Part shown: positions 1 through 8,893 of the stretch, one piece after another
How the letters are laid out: each line of letters starts with the position of its first letter
Numbering within the stretch: the stretch's first letter is position 1
DNA from: JABDGV01 sp964577935
GTDB lineage: Bacteria; Chlamydiota; Chlamydiia; Chlamydiales; FEN-1388
DNA length: 64,000 bases
Assembly: GCA_964577935.1 (NCBI GenBank)
Contig: CAZOAJ010000005.1
Coordinates: 1 to 64,000 of the forward strand
Direction of reading: 5' to 3'
The notes under the pieces: generated by a model
What the model was told of the DNA's origin: nothing
The model's database searches: none
What the model saw: only the letters and a program-made list of their open reading frames with translations
Translations under genes and position numbers: made by a program

Positions 1-2
1 TT

Positions 3-2453
3 CTCATGAATGCGTATGCTCAGAAAGGAGATCCAGAAGGCGCTGAGCGAGTATTGAATATGATGAAAGAAGCGAAGGTTTCTCCAGATATCACTGTCTA
101 CAATACACTCATGAATGCGTATGCTCAGAAAGGAGACTCAGAAAATGCTGAGCGAGTGTTGAATATGATGAAAGAAGCGAAGGTCTCTCTAGATATAACT
201 GTCTACAATACACTCATGAATGCATATGCTCAAAAAGGAGATCCAGAAGGCGCTGAGAGAGTATTGCATATGATAAAAGAATCAGGGATGTCCCCAAATA
301 TGGCTGTCTATACCACACTCATGAATGCGTATGCTCAAAAAGGAGATTCAGGAGGTGCTCAGCGAGTCTTGAACATGATGGAAAGGAAGGGGATATCTGC
401 AAATATCGCTACCTATACTACTCTTATAAATGCGTTCGCTCAAAAAGGAGATGTAGAAAACGCTGAGCAGGTCATAAAAATAATGCAAGGAAAGGGAATA
501 TTACCAAATATTGCTGTCTACAACACACTTATGAATGCGTTCGCTCAAAAGGGGGATGGAGAAGGAGCTCATCGAGTCTTGAGTATAATAGAAGGAAAGG
601 GAATATTGCCAAATATCGCTACCTATAACATTCTCATGAATGCGTATGCTCGGAAAACAGATCTAGAAGGAGCAAGACGAGTCTTAAAAATGATGGAAGA
701 GAAGGAGGTGTTTCCAGATATCTCGACCTATAACATTCTCATGAATGGATATGCTCAAAAAGGAGACCCAAAAGGAGCAGAGCAAGTCTTAAAAATCCTG
801 GTAGAAAAAAGGATGTCTCCAAACATTGCTACTTATGCCATCCTCATTAATTCGTATATTTTGGGTAATAATCTGCCAGGGGCCCGACAGATCTATGAAA
901 AACTCAAAACTCAAATGAAGGTGATTCCAGCAGAAATCTATCAAACAATTATCAATGGGTATTCAAAAGCTAAGGACTATGCTAGTGTTCTCTGTGTATT
1001 TGAGGACCAAAGAATTGAATCATTTCGTTTGAAACAGGGGACATACACACAAGTTTTTCAAGCCTACGGAAAGATGCAAGAAGCTCAAAAAGCTCAGGCA
1101 TTATTAAAGCAACTTCAGGCTACAAATTCAAAAGCGATTGGTATTATCCACTACAATTGTATGATGAATTCTTTTGCAGAGACAGGGGATGTGGAGCAGG
1201 TAAAGGCTTTATGTGAGGAGGCTCAGAAAAATGGTTTTGCATTTGATAGCAGCACTATCTCAACGATTTTAAAAGCCTATGTTCGCGCTGAGGAACCGAA
1301 GGAAGGGTTGATTTTTATCCGCGAACATGAGTCGTGCAAGAACGTGTCATTTGGATTGCCTGTTTATAATCAGCTTGTCAGTATTCACACCAAAATGCGC
1401 CGACCTGATGGAGCCGAATATTGGCTTAATAAAATGTGTGCTGCAAATATAACACCTTTAAAAAGTATGATTCTCTCAATTATGCGATCATATTCTCAGC
1501 TAGGTGATTTTAAGGGTGTTAAACGAATTGTAAAGTTTGCAAAAAGGTATGGATATACCTTTAATGAAAAATGCTTTGGATTCCGCTGTGAAGTCCAAAC
1601 AAAAGATGTCTCAAAAATAGAGAAAATAAGTTCAGTACCAGTCTCTCCTTTAAATCCGGAGGTCGCGGGTGTACAAGATATCGCAAGCGTAGAAAAGATA
1701 GAATTGCCTAAGGTTTTATTGCCTCTTGACCCCGTATCTGTTGATCCCGATCCTGCGCTAATACCACAAGTGCTTTTGCCTCAGCTAACTCTAACAAAAG
1801 AAAGTTCGCTCGCGTATAAATTTGTTCAGAACAAGAATAACTATGTGGGTGTTGTAGCTGAGGATCATGAGTTAAAAGAGACATCGCAGCAATTTCACGT
1901 GACGCCGTGTGTGAAAAATGTTGTCGATCCTCGATTTAGTGATCAATTTCAGAAGGCGCATGAAAAGTTTCTCCAAAAAAAAGTGACACTCAATTCTGAC
2001 TACGAAGCGGCTCTTAAGCAGTCAGACAAGGACACGATCAAACCAGATTTTGTTGATATCAAAAAGATAGATGACCGAGTCGGATTTGGAGCGTTTGCAA
2101 ATACAGATATCAAGCAGGGGACGATCATTGGTGAATATATAGGGAAGATAGTCACTTGGAATTACTTGGACAAAGAAGACCCTGATTGCTCATATGCCTT
2201 TGAATGCGAAGGTAATGGTGAAGATTCTTATCAGGCCTTTGCAATTGATGCAGGTGAGACAGGTAACTTTACCCGATTTTTTAACCATGGCACTTGCAAA
2301 AACCGAAACCTTCGAGCGGTTCACTACTTCAACGAATCGGGTCCCCACATTATTTTCGAAACGACGCGAAAGATACGTGCTGGTGAGGAACTTCGTTTTA
2401 ATTATGGGAAGAAGTACTGGACTATTAAAGAAATTGATCCTGTTCAGGTGTAG
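3..2453 (+). CDS. PPR-repeat protein with C-terminal SET methyltransferase domain (5' partial)
   Basis: The frame is open to the left window edge in the middle of a repeat, so the true start lies outside; residues are counted from the ATG at base 6. Residues 1-~420 are about twelve 35-residue pentatricopeptide repeats (unit begins MNAYAQKGD; helix B ends VYNTL or TYNIL). The first eight are highly regular and the later ones degenerate. Residues ~565-680 look like a Pro/Val-rich linker. Residues ~682-805 match a SET domain: GFGAFA, GEYIG, the NH(S/G)xC motif at N760-H761-G762-T763-C764, and FNYG at 798-801 with the catalytic-type Tyr800. PPR tracts normally bind single-stranded RNA base by base, and SET domains methylate lysines using S-adenosylmethionine. 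The combination suggests an RNA-guided or RNA-tethered lysine methyltransferase, probably an effector; that role is inference. Near-identical DNA repeats point to recent expansion. Confidence 0.9.
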   Translation, partial: LMNAYAQKGDPEGAERVLNMMKEAKVSPDITVYNTLMNAYAQKGDSENAERVLNMMKEAKVSLDITVYNTLMNAYAQKGDPEGAERVLHMIKESGMSPNMAVYTTLMNAYAQKGDSGGAQRVLNMMERKGISANIATYTTLINAFAQKGDVENAEQVIKIMQGKGILPNIAVYNTLMNAFAQKGDGEGAHRVLSIIEGKGILPNIATYNILMNAYARKTDLEGARRVLKMMEEKEVFPDISTYNILMNGYAQKGDPKGAEQVLKILVEKRMSPNIATYAILINSYILGNNLPGARQIYEKLKTQMKVIPAEIYQTIINGYSKAKDYASVLCVFEDQRIESFRLKQGTYTQVFQAYGKMQEAQKAQALLKQLQATNSKAIGIIHYNCMMNSFAETGDVEQVKALCEEAQKNGFAFDSSTISTILKAYVRAEEPKEGLIFIREHESCKNVSFGLPVYNQLVSIHTKMRRPDGAEYWLNKMCAANITPLKSMILSIMRSYSQLGDFKGVKRIVKFAKRYGYTFNEKCFGFRCEVQTKDVSKIEKISSVPVSPLNPEVAGVQDIASVEKIELPKVLLPLDPVSVDPDPALIPQVLLPQLTLTKESSLAYKFVQNKNNYVGVVAEDHELKETSQQFHVTPCVKNVVDPRFSDQFQKAHEKFLQKKVTLNSDYEAALKQSDKDTIKPDFVDIKKIDDRVGFGAFANTDIKQGTIIGEYIGKIVTWNYLDKEDPDCSYAFECEGNGEDSYQAFAIDAGETGNFTRFFNHGTCKNRNLRAVHYFNESGPHIIFETTRKIRAGEELRFNYGKKYWTIKEIDPVQV
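6..845 (+). repeat. Tandem 105-bp repeats encoding PPR motifs
   Basis: Eight consecutive in-frame 105-bp units lie here. The first two (6-110 and 111-215) differ at only a few bases, and divergence increases towards the 3' side. This polarity fits recent duplication at the left end, and more units probably exist outside the window. There are no unique spacers, so it is not a CRISPR array. Confidence 0.9.
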
Positions 2454-2520
2454 AGGGGAGTTCTTTTTAAGTGTCTAAGAGACTCTTATCCATTAAGTCA
2501 TTCGTGTTGTATGTCATTTT

Positions 2521-2557
2521 CACCTCTTGGGAACGAGATAGTCGTTCCCAAGAGGTG
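2521..2557. terminator. Perfect 16-bp inverted repeat between convergent genes
   Basis: Arms 2521-2536 and 2542-2557 are exact reverse complements with a 5-base loop. It sits between the stop of the PPR-SET gene and the stop of the SNF2 gene. Weak T-runs flank it on both strands, so it probably terminates both convergent transcripts. Confidence 0.75.
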
Positions 2558-2564
2558 AGCGTTT

Positions 2565-5500
2565 CTATCCTATGAATTCTCTCAAAAGCAGAGTGTACAT
2601 TTTGTTGTTGTTTTCGTTTGATACTAGAAGGCGAATTGATCCTTTACACCCTTTTGGATGAGTTGAGGGATGAGTTGCCATTTTCTTCAGTGATCCTGGC
2701 ACATCGTTTTTATCGAGCTCATACATCTCTACCTGAAAGCCTGCTTTTTGACAGGCATCTATCGATTTGTACGCTGTATTTAGTTTCTTAATTTCATCAA
2801 GAATTGGTTGAATATTGAGTTTTTGTGATTTTTTTTGATCGTTTCGTAATGCCTGTATCGAACTATTTAGTGTCTTGAAGAGTTGGTTTTGTGGCTCGAG
2901 ACGGACTTGAAGCTCTGCTATTCCAAGCTCTAAAGCTACGTCAAGAGCTCCTTGATGTTGATTTAGAACCATCACATCAAAAGAGGATATTCTATTTGAG
3001 TCTGAATTTTTCAGATGAACCTTTTGAGGCAGCTTGAGTGGAACTGTAGGTGCAATTATTGGGTGTACTTTTGGCTGAGAAGGATTTGCTTCTTTAAAAG
3101 GAACCTTTCGCTGAGGAGGTGCTGTAAATGGTTGATTTAGGATAGGTGCGTTTATAGAGCTGCTTGTTGTCTCAAGGGCTTTGACAGGTTCCAGTAAGGA
3201 TGCTTGAGTTCTGATACGAAAACTTGGCAAAGTTTTTGGAAATATTGCTGATGCTGTAGAAAGTCCTTGAATCCTGGCTACAGGAGCCTTTCTAGGTATA
3301 GATATTTTCAGAGTGAGATTTGAGAGTGCGTTTGAGCTCTCTGCTTGTGAAGAGCTTGATGAGGCTTGTGGTGCTGATGCTTCTCGAGAAGATGAGTCAG
3401 ACGGATGTGCGATTTTGTATTTATTTTGGATAGGCTTTAACGCTATTTCTTTGATTTTCCGGAGATTATCTAGCCCTTTTGGAGAAGCTTGATCAATATA
3501 TTCTTGAATAAATGCGTCTTGTCCATTTTCGGATCTGCTATTGATATACTCAACTACCTGATTATATATCTCATCACAAGCATTTTGGTTCTCGTCTAGA
3601 CTTTTGTCCTCTACTGTTGACTGAATCTGACTTCCCACAATGTTCATAAACATTTTGAGCTCAGAAAGAAGGTCTTTATGCGAACTTCCAAGGTATGCAT
3701 CCCAACTTTTTTTACTTTCTACAATGTGCTCATATCGTTTATCGAGTTCAATGTTGTTATATCGGTGTATCTCAATAGTCCCTGAATGGCCGACGCGATC
3801 TGATCTACCAATTGCCTGCTCTTCGTCAGAAGGATTCCATGGCTTTGAAAGTAGGTGAACATGTACCCCAGGGATATTCAACCCAACTCCACCAGCTTGG
3901 ATTGTCATGAGCATGCATTTAGAGCTTTGATTTTCGTTTTTAAATGCTGCTACTAATGAAGATCGCTGCTGTGCATTGTCTTGGCCTGTATAAAAAGACA
4001 CGTCTACCTTATCAAGGAATTTCCTTTGTATTGCTGCTTGCAAAAATTCTCCGTGGAAAATCTTATCAACAAAGGTGATCCACGGTTTTCCTTGATTAAC
4101 GTAGGTGCTGGTTGCTTCTAAATAAGCCTTTAAAAATCCTGACTCATTGACAAAAGTATCAAAATTATCATCGCTCATGCCCCCTTGCTGAGGCAATTTG
4201 GTTATTTTATTGACCAAGGCTACTTGTTGGACTTTGATGTCGGTATCCTTTTTGAGGATCTTTTTTAATGGAATTTGGGGATGCAGGAGAACCGAATCTA
4301 ATGCATTGTCTTGAGAGAAAAAGCTTTCTCTACTTTGGTTTGCAGATGATGATTCATTGGAAGTGAGTGTTTCGATTTGTTTTTTCTGACTATCTGTTAA
4401 GGTGTAGTTATGATTATGAAATTCTTTATCAAGGATTTTTCCTCCCCAAGCCTTAACGACACGAGGATCATCTTTTTTAAGACGATAGATGTAGCTGTTG
4501 TTGATTTCTTTAAAGACTTGGAAATGAGCAAAGGTTTCGAGTAAATTTTTAATCAGCTCTGAAGCGGAGTTCTTGGATAGCTTGCCTTTCAGAAGAGTTT
4601 TTGCATTTTGCAAGGATGTGTCGAGTTTTGTCTTTAATTTATTAAAAGTCGTGCTGCTGAAACTTCCACTTTTATGGGCGAACATCATTAAATTATAGAG
4701 ATCGCTTATTTGCCCTTGGAAAGGTGTTGCTGTAAGAAGTCGAATTTGTGCCCCAAGACCTTTCTGACTCTGAGCATCTGCTATAGGTCTATGATGTTTC
4801 CATTTCTTGGAATCTGCCTTTCGTGCGACGAGATGTGCTTCGTCATAAAATATCTCAGTCCAAGATGTATCTTTGACTAGATCTTGCTTCTTGCTGATAG
4901 CATCAGGCGTTGAGATGATTACACGGTGAGATGAGCAGTCTTTTAGCTCCTCAATGGCCTTTCCAATTTCCTGATGCTTATTGCTTGCTATAACAAAAGT
5001 GTTTAGGTTGATGCTACAAAGCTTTTTAAGAGTTTTAATCTCTTCTTCTTTTGTTGATTCAGAACTTTTTTTATTTCCAACACATTCAGCTACAAAATTC
5101 AGCACTTGAGTAACGAATTCTCGCTGTTGAGTATCTTGCATCTTAATTTTAGAAAGCTCTTCAAAAAAAGTGATAAAATGATTTTCATCTGGAGGGTTTG
5201 AAGAGATCAGTTCTTGTAGCGCATCGAATGACGATTCAAAAGTGTTTTTTACTCTAAAACTCATGCTTTCGAATTTGTTGCAATAGCTTTTATATCTCTC
5301 AATGAAAGAGCTGCTGTTTTTAAAGGTGTTTTCAGCGCATTGTTTTGAGAGTGTTTGGCACACTTGAACAGCTTTATCTCTTAAATCGGTCTCTTCGTTT
5401 TTATTAAGAATATTCCCAATTTTACATTCTTTCACTACAAGATTGAGTAACTCATATAACTGCTCACTTGAATTCTGTTTATTGAGCAAATTTTGTATAA

Positions 5501-8500
5501 GGATCAGTCTATTGATCGCGAAGAAGGTGATAATACTTTCTTTTGTTTGCTCGATCAGCGAAAGAGGTGAACAGATGAGAAAAGATCCTTTTTCAGAAGA
5601 ACATATCTTTTCGATGATCTCACCGAGGGCTAAGTGGGTCTTGCCTGTGCCGACGTCTGCAGAAACGATAACATTGATTTGAGCTTCTTGAAACACCTTG
5701 AGCGCCTTAAGGACTGTTAATTGGTAGTCTTTGGCAGCCTGGTAGGGATATATACACTCTTGAGCTATTGACTCAATTTTTGCAATATTGATTGTAGCAA
5801 GCTTTTCGACCCCCTCATAGGAGAGAGGAGCGAAAGAATTTTGTATGCCAGTTCGTATTTTTAAGCGCTTAGAACACTTCTCTATATGCTTTTCTGAAAG
5901 ACCTAATAGCATAGTTATGAGGTCATTGTCATTTTTAGTCGATGAGACATTCCCTGTAAGATTATCTAATTCATTTTCTTGAGTTACCTTGGTTTCCAGG
6001 GCACGATTTTGAGAAAGTGGGGCGAGCACCGTATCTAGTGTTACTTCGTGAAAAGGCGAAGGCTCTTTCTTCTTGTTTGGTCCGCTTATGATGTTTCTTT
6101 TTTCTAGATTACTTTGTTTCAGAGGAGTGATTCTCTTTGACTCTGGTTCTTCTGAGAACTCAGGAGCGTTTCCGAGCTGTCGTTTGGGTTTTCGTATCTT
6201 CTCAGTTGGATCTTCTAGGTCCTCTATAGATTCTTTCGTTGTTTTCGATTGGGATATATCATATGGAAGCTGCATAAGGACGGGGTCAAACACAAAATCA
6301 CACTGTATATCACTCCCTTGAGCTGGAATCGCTCCTTTTAGCTTGTCCCTGATTTTTTCTAACTGAGAGAGACTTAGTGATAATGCAGTCTGATCATCCA
6401 TAATGAGAGCTTGTATAAGCCCCTCATCACACAAGGTTTTTCCTTCGCTGTGAAAGAACTTGAGTTGCATTCGATAGGCGGTAAGCTCTTTTTCATTGCT
6501 GTCGAGAAGAATAAAGCCGTGGAGATTTCTTTGGTTGGAGCTTTCTTTTTGAAAATTCCATTTTTTAATTTGATTGAATTTAAGAAAGAAAAGAGCGGCT
6601 TCTGCTCTTTTGCGTAAATCGATATTGTTAAGAGTGACTAAAGATGAATCGTTTTTAGATGTGTCTAGGGATTGTTCATAGAGCGCAAATGATAAAATCT
6701 CTATAAAGTTCTGGGTGTTTTTTTCATCAGGAATAAATTGCTTCAGGTAGTTGATTTTTGAGAAGTTTGAAATAGATTCTTGAGTGTTTTTTGGTATTGT
6801 AAAGTGTAAGTGTCTCAAGAGGCTGTAAAGGGCGCAGTTCGCAATTTCTTTGCTATCAAGGACTTCACTAGAATAGGAATAAAAGATGGTGGTGAGTAGG
6901 CGCTTTAAGCCTGTAGAGACATTAGAATCTCCTTGACTTTGCGGGCTTACAAGAGGAATCGCCCAATATCCTCGGCCATTTGAGTAGATGAATTCTTTTA
7001 ATGTTTTGTAGAGAAGATAATTGTTTTTGAAAAGGGTGTCGATTCCGTTAAATAATTTGTTATAAACAGAGGTTGCAATTTTTTTTTGTTCGATTGTTAA
7101 TGAAAGAAATGTATTTTGGAAAGCTTTGAACAAGGCTTCAAAATCTATATTTTTTTCTCTAGCTATTTGGTCAACGGGCTTTATGACCTCTGAAGCCGAA
7201 TTTTTATTTCCATCAATCATTGATGGTTGTTTTGCTTCTAGGGTTATAGAACGAAGTCGGTTTAATATCTCTTTCAGTTTATCGGGCATTGTTTGGATTG
7301 AGTGAAAGCTCGATTTTATCGGCGCAGAGCCGTTTAAGTTGTTTATTCCTGAAAGTGCGTTAATAAGTAAAAGCTTTGAATTATCGTCTGGATGGTGCTT
7401 GTATATTTTTTTTAAAAAGATCAATTTACATTCAGAGATTCCTTGAGTAATATCTTGGTGTGTGATTGATTCGCTTGGAGTTTCTGTATTACCCTTTTGT
7501 ATCCTGAGCAATAATTCGTTCCAATCAACGTGAATTTCAAATTTCAGGCTTTGGACGAAATCAAAAAAAATCAAGAGCGACTGGTGAGGGTTTGCTAGAT
7601 CGAGTTCAGCATGTTTATGATATATAAATTCTAGAATATTTCTTTGAATGGGGTCGATTTCTTTAGAAGAATCCAAAATGCATCCGAGAGGTGTTGGAGG
7701 GAGGAGCGCTGGGCTATCAGGCTTAGATACCAATGCTTTACAAGCAAAATCACTTTTTTCATAATCAGGGTAGTAGCGACGTATAAACTCTATCATTTCC
7801 TGCTGTAGATTCAGCTTGGTACCTCTTGCAAGAAGTAATTCTTCTGATGAAGCATATTTCTGTAGATCGGAGTAGAAAGATGAAATATTTGAGTGTATTT
7901 GCGACAAGAAAAAGAAGGTATTGTTCGGTAAACGATCAGCCTTTGGGCTTGATGTGATGGCAAGGGCATTTAAATATCTTTCTAAGAATCGAGCCCAGCT
8001 CCGCTTTTCATAAGAGTCTTTAGGATTTGCCTTTGGAAGAGGTTGATCTTCGTGTTGAATATCTGGAGATCGATAAAATCTGAGACCATAAATAAAATAA
8101 GCTGACAGAATGGTTTCACATTTGTCTGTTGGTTTTGTTATTCGTTTCCAAGCATTAAATAATGCCATCAGTATGTCATTTTGCATTTTATGCATTTTTA
8201 CTTCACTTGGAGGAGACAATAACACTCCGCGCTCTGTCATACGGGTGCGGTATTCTTTAAGCTCGTTCTCGGGGCACCGACTAAAAAAATTGACTAAAGC
8301 CATTTCTAGTGATCTATAAGTTCCAAGAACAATACCAAACTTAAAAGGAGTGAATGAAATGAGTAGTTTATTTTGTAGGTAATGAGGATTTTTCAAATTG
8401 GAAGCGGATCCTGAAGGCGTCGAAGCAGGAGATGCGCTCATTTGAGGAGGGGTTTTTAATATAAGAGGCATGGATCGTGGAAGGATTTGCCCTAAACCTC

Positions 8501-8723
8501 TTACCGCTGGATTTGCAGCTTGTGGATATATTATTTTTCTTGGCAAGGTTTGCAGATTGTTCAAATTGGACGCTGATTCTGAAGCCGTTGACGAAAGATC
8601 GCTAGTTCCTCCTTGAGGATTATTAAATGGAACCAAAGATGGTTGCGACGAAGCGTTAATATCTTGATTTGTGTCGCCCATCATACGGTTTGATTCTGAC
8701 GGAATTGTATTATTTATTTTCAT
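2565..8723 (-). CDS. Giant SNF2-family DEAH-box helicase / ATPase
   Basis: 2052 residues. The ATPase core lies at about residues 985-1720. It has a Walker A (G1025-T-G-K1028-T), a DEAH box at 1294-1297, motif III (LLTATPF) soon after, and a C-terminal helicase lobe with GGVGLN and motif VI around 1636-1645 (AIGRSDRVG), followed by an HRY strand as in SNF2/Rad54-type translocases. About 980 residues precede the core and match nothing I recognise. Basic segments at ~841 (RKPKRQ) and ~883 (NKKKEP) resemble nuclear localisation signals. A Ser/Ala/Pro-rich linker (~1745-1900) leads to a C-terminal module of unknown type. Bacterial RapA or SNF2 proteins are usually ~900-1100 residues, so this is about twice the normal length. 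Its neighbours are other eukaryote-like genes, and a secreted chromatin- or DNA-acting effector is possible; an internal DNA-maintenance role cannot be excluded. Confidence 0.85.
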   Translation of the reverse strand: MKINNTIPSESNRMMGDTNQDINASSQPSLVPFNNPQGGTSDLSSTASESASNLNNLQTLPRKIIYPQAANPAVRGLGQILPRSMPLILKTPPQMSASPASTPSGSASNLKNPHYLQNKLLISFTPFKFGIVLGTYRSLEMALVNFFSRCPENELKEYRTRMTERGVLLSPPSEVKMHKMQNDILMALFNAWKRITKPTDKCETILSAYFIYGLRFYRSPDIQHEDQPLPKANPKDSYEKRSWARFLERYLNALAITSSPKADRLPNNTFFFLSQIHSNISSFYSDLQKYASSEELLLARGTKLNLQQEMIEFIRRYYPDYEKSDFACKALVSKPDSPALLPPTPLGCILDSSKEIDPIQRNILEFIYHKHAELDLANPHQSLLIFFDFVQSLKFEIHVDWNELLLRIQKGNTETPSESITHQDITQGISECKLIFLKKIYKHHPDDNSKLLLINALSGINNLNGSAPIKSSFHSIQTMPDKLKEILNRLRSITLEAKQPSMIDGNKNSASEVIKPVDQIAREKNIDFEALFKAFQNTFLSLTIEQKKIATSVYNKLFNGIDTLFKNNYLLYKTLKEFIYSNGRGYWAIPLVSPQSQGDSNVSTGLKRLLTTIFYSYSSEVLDSKEIANCALYSLLRHLHFTIPKNTQESISNFSKINYLKQFIPDEKNTQNFIEILSFALYEQSLDTSKNDSSLVTLNNIDLRKRAEAALFFLKFNQIKKWNFQKESSNQRNLHGFILLDSNEKELTAYRMQLKFFHSEGKTLCDEGLIQALIMDDQTALSLSLSQLEKIRDKLKGAIPAQGSDIQCDFVFDPVLMQLPYDISQSKTTKESIEDLEDPTEKIRKPKRQLGNAPEFSEEPESKRITPLKQSNLEKRNIISGPNKKKEPSPFHEVTLDTVLAPLSQNRALETKVTQENELDNLTGNVSSTKNDNDLITMLLGLSEKHIEKCSKRLKIRTGIQNSFAPLSYEGVEKLATINIAKIESIAQECIYPYQAAKDYQLTVLKALKVFQEAQINVIVSADVGTGKTHLALGEIIEKICSSEKGSFLICSPLSLIEQTKESIITFFAINRLILIQNLLNKQNSSEQLYELLNLVVKECKIGNILNKNEETDLRDKAVQVCQTLSKQCAENTFKNSSSFIERYKSYCNKFESMSFRVKNTFESSFDALQELISSNPPDENHFITFFEELSKIKMQDTQQREFVTQVLNFVAECVGNKKSSESTKEEEIKTLKKLCSINLNTFVIASNKHQEIGKAIEELKDCSSHRVIISTPDAISKKQDLVKDTSWTEIFYDEAHLVARKADSKKWKHHRPIADAQSQKGLGAQIRLLTATPFQGQISDLYNLMMFAHKSGSFSSTTFNKLKTKLDTSLQNAKTLLKGKLSKNSASELIKNLLETFAHFQVFKEINNSYIYRLKKDDPRVVKAWGGKILDKEFHNHNYTLTDSQKKQIETLTSNESSSANQSRESFFSQDNALDSVLLHPQIPLKKILKKDTDIKVQQVALVNKITKLPQQGGMSDDNFDTFVNESGFLKAYLEATSTYVNQGKPWITFVDKIFHGEFLQAAIQRKFLDKVDVSFYTGQDNAQQRSSLVAAFKNENQSSKCMLMTIQAGGVGLNIPGVHVHLLSKPWNPSDEEQAIGRSDRVGHSGTIEIHRYNNIELDKRYEHIVESKKSWDAYLGSSHKDLLSELKMFMNIVGSQIQSTVEDKSLDENQNACDEIYNQVVEYINSRSENGQDAFIQEYIDQASPKGLDNLRKIKEIALKPIQNKYKIAHPSDSSSREASAPQASSSSSQAESSNALSNLTLKISIPRKAPVARIQGLSTASAIFPKTLPSFRIRTQASLLEPVKALETTSSSINAPILNQPFTAPPQRKVPFKEANPSQPKVHPIIAPTVPLKLPQKVHLKNSDSNRISSFDVMVLNQHQGALDVALELGIAELQVRLEPQNQLFKTLNSSIQALRNDQKKSQKLNIQPILDEIKKLNTAYKSIDACQKAGFQVEMYELDKNDVPGSLKKMATHPSTHPKGCKGSIRLLVSNENNNKMYTLLLREFIG

Positions 8724-8893
8724 GGTATAGATGGTATTTAATTTTTAATTGCCGGAATTTATCAAATTTATTTTTTTTGATACAAATCGATTTAATTCCA
8801 GTAAAAATATGTTTCTGAATAAAAATATAATTTATTTTAATAATAAAATATGTTTACAATGGTCATATTAATTTAATTTTAAAGGTTTTTAAT
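8724..8893. promoter_or_regulatory. AT-rich divergent promoter spacer
   Basis: A 170-bp spacer between the SNF2 gene (minus) and the membrane protein gene (plus). It is extremely A/T-rich and must hold both promoters, but I cannot pick a single clear -35/-10 pair. On the plus side an AAAGGT ribosome-binding site lies 7-8 bases before the ATG at 8894. TTGATACAAA at 8777-8786 recurs upstream of the gene starting at 46450. Confidence 0.45.

Noticed and set aside
6..845. 105-bp repeats as a CRISPR array
   Set aside because: Units are contiguous, in frame and encode PPR motifs; there are no unique spacers.
2194..2478. 94-codon plus-strand ORF overlapping the SET domain
   Set aside because: It is in another frame of a clearly coding SET region; no ribosome-binding site or family.
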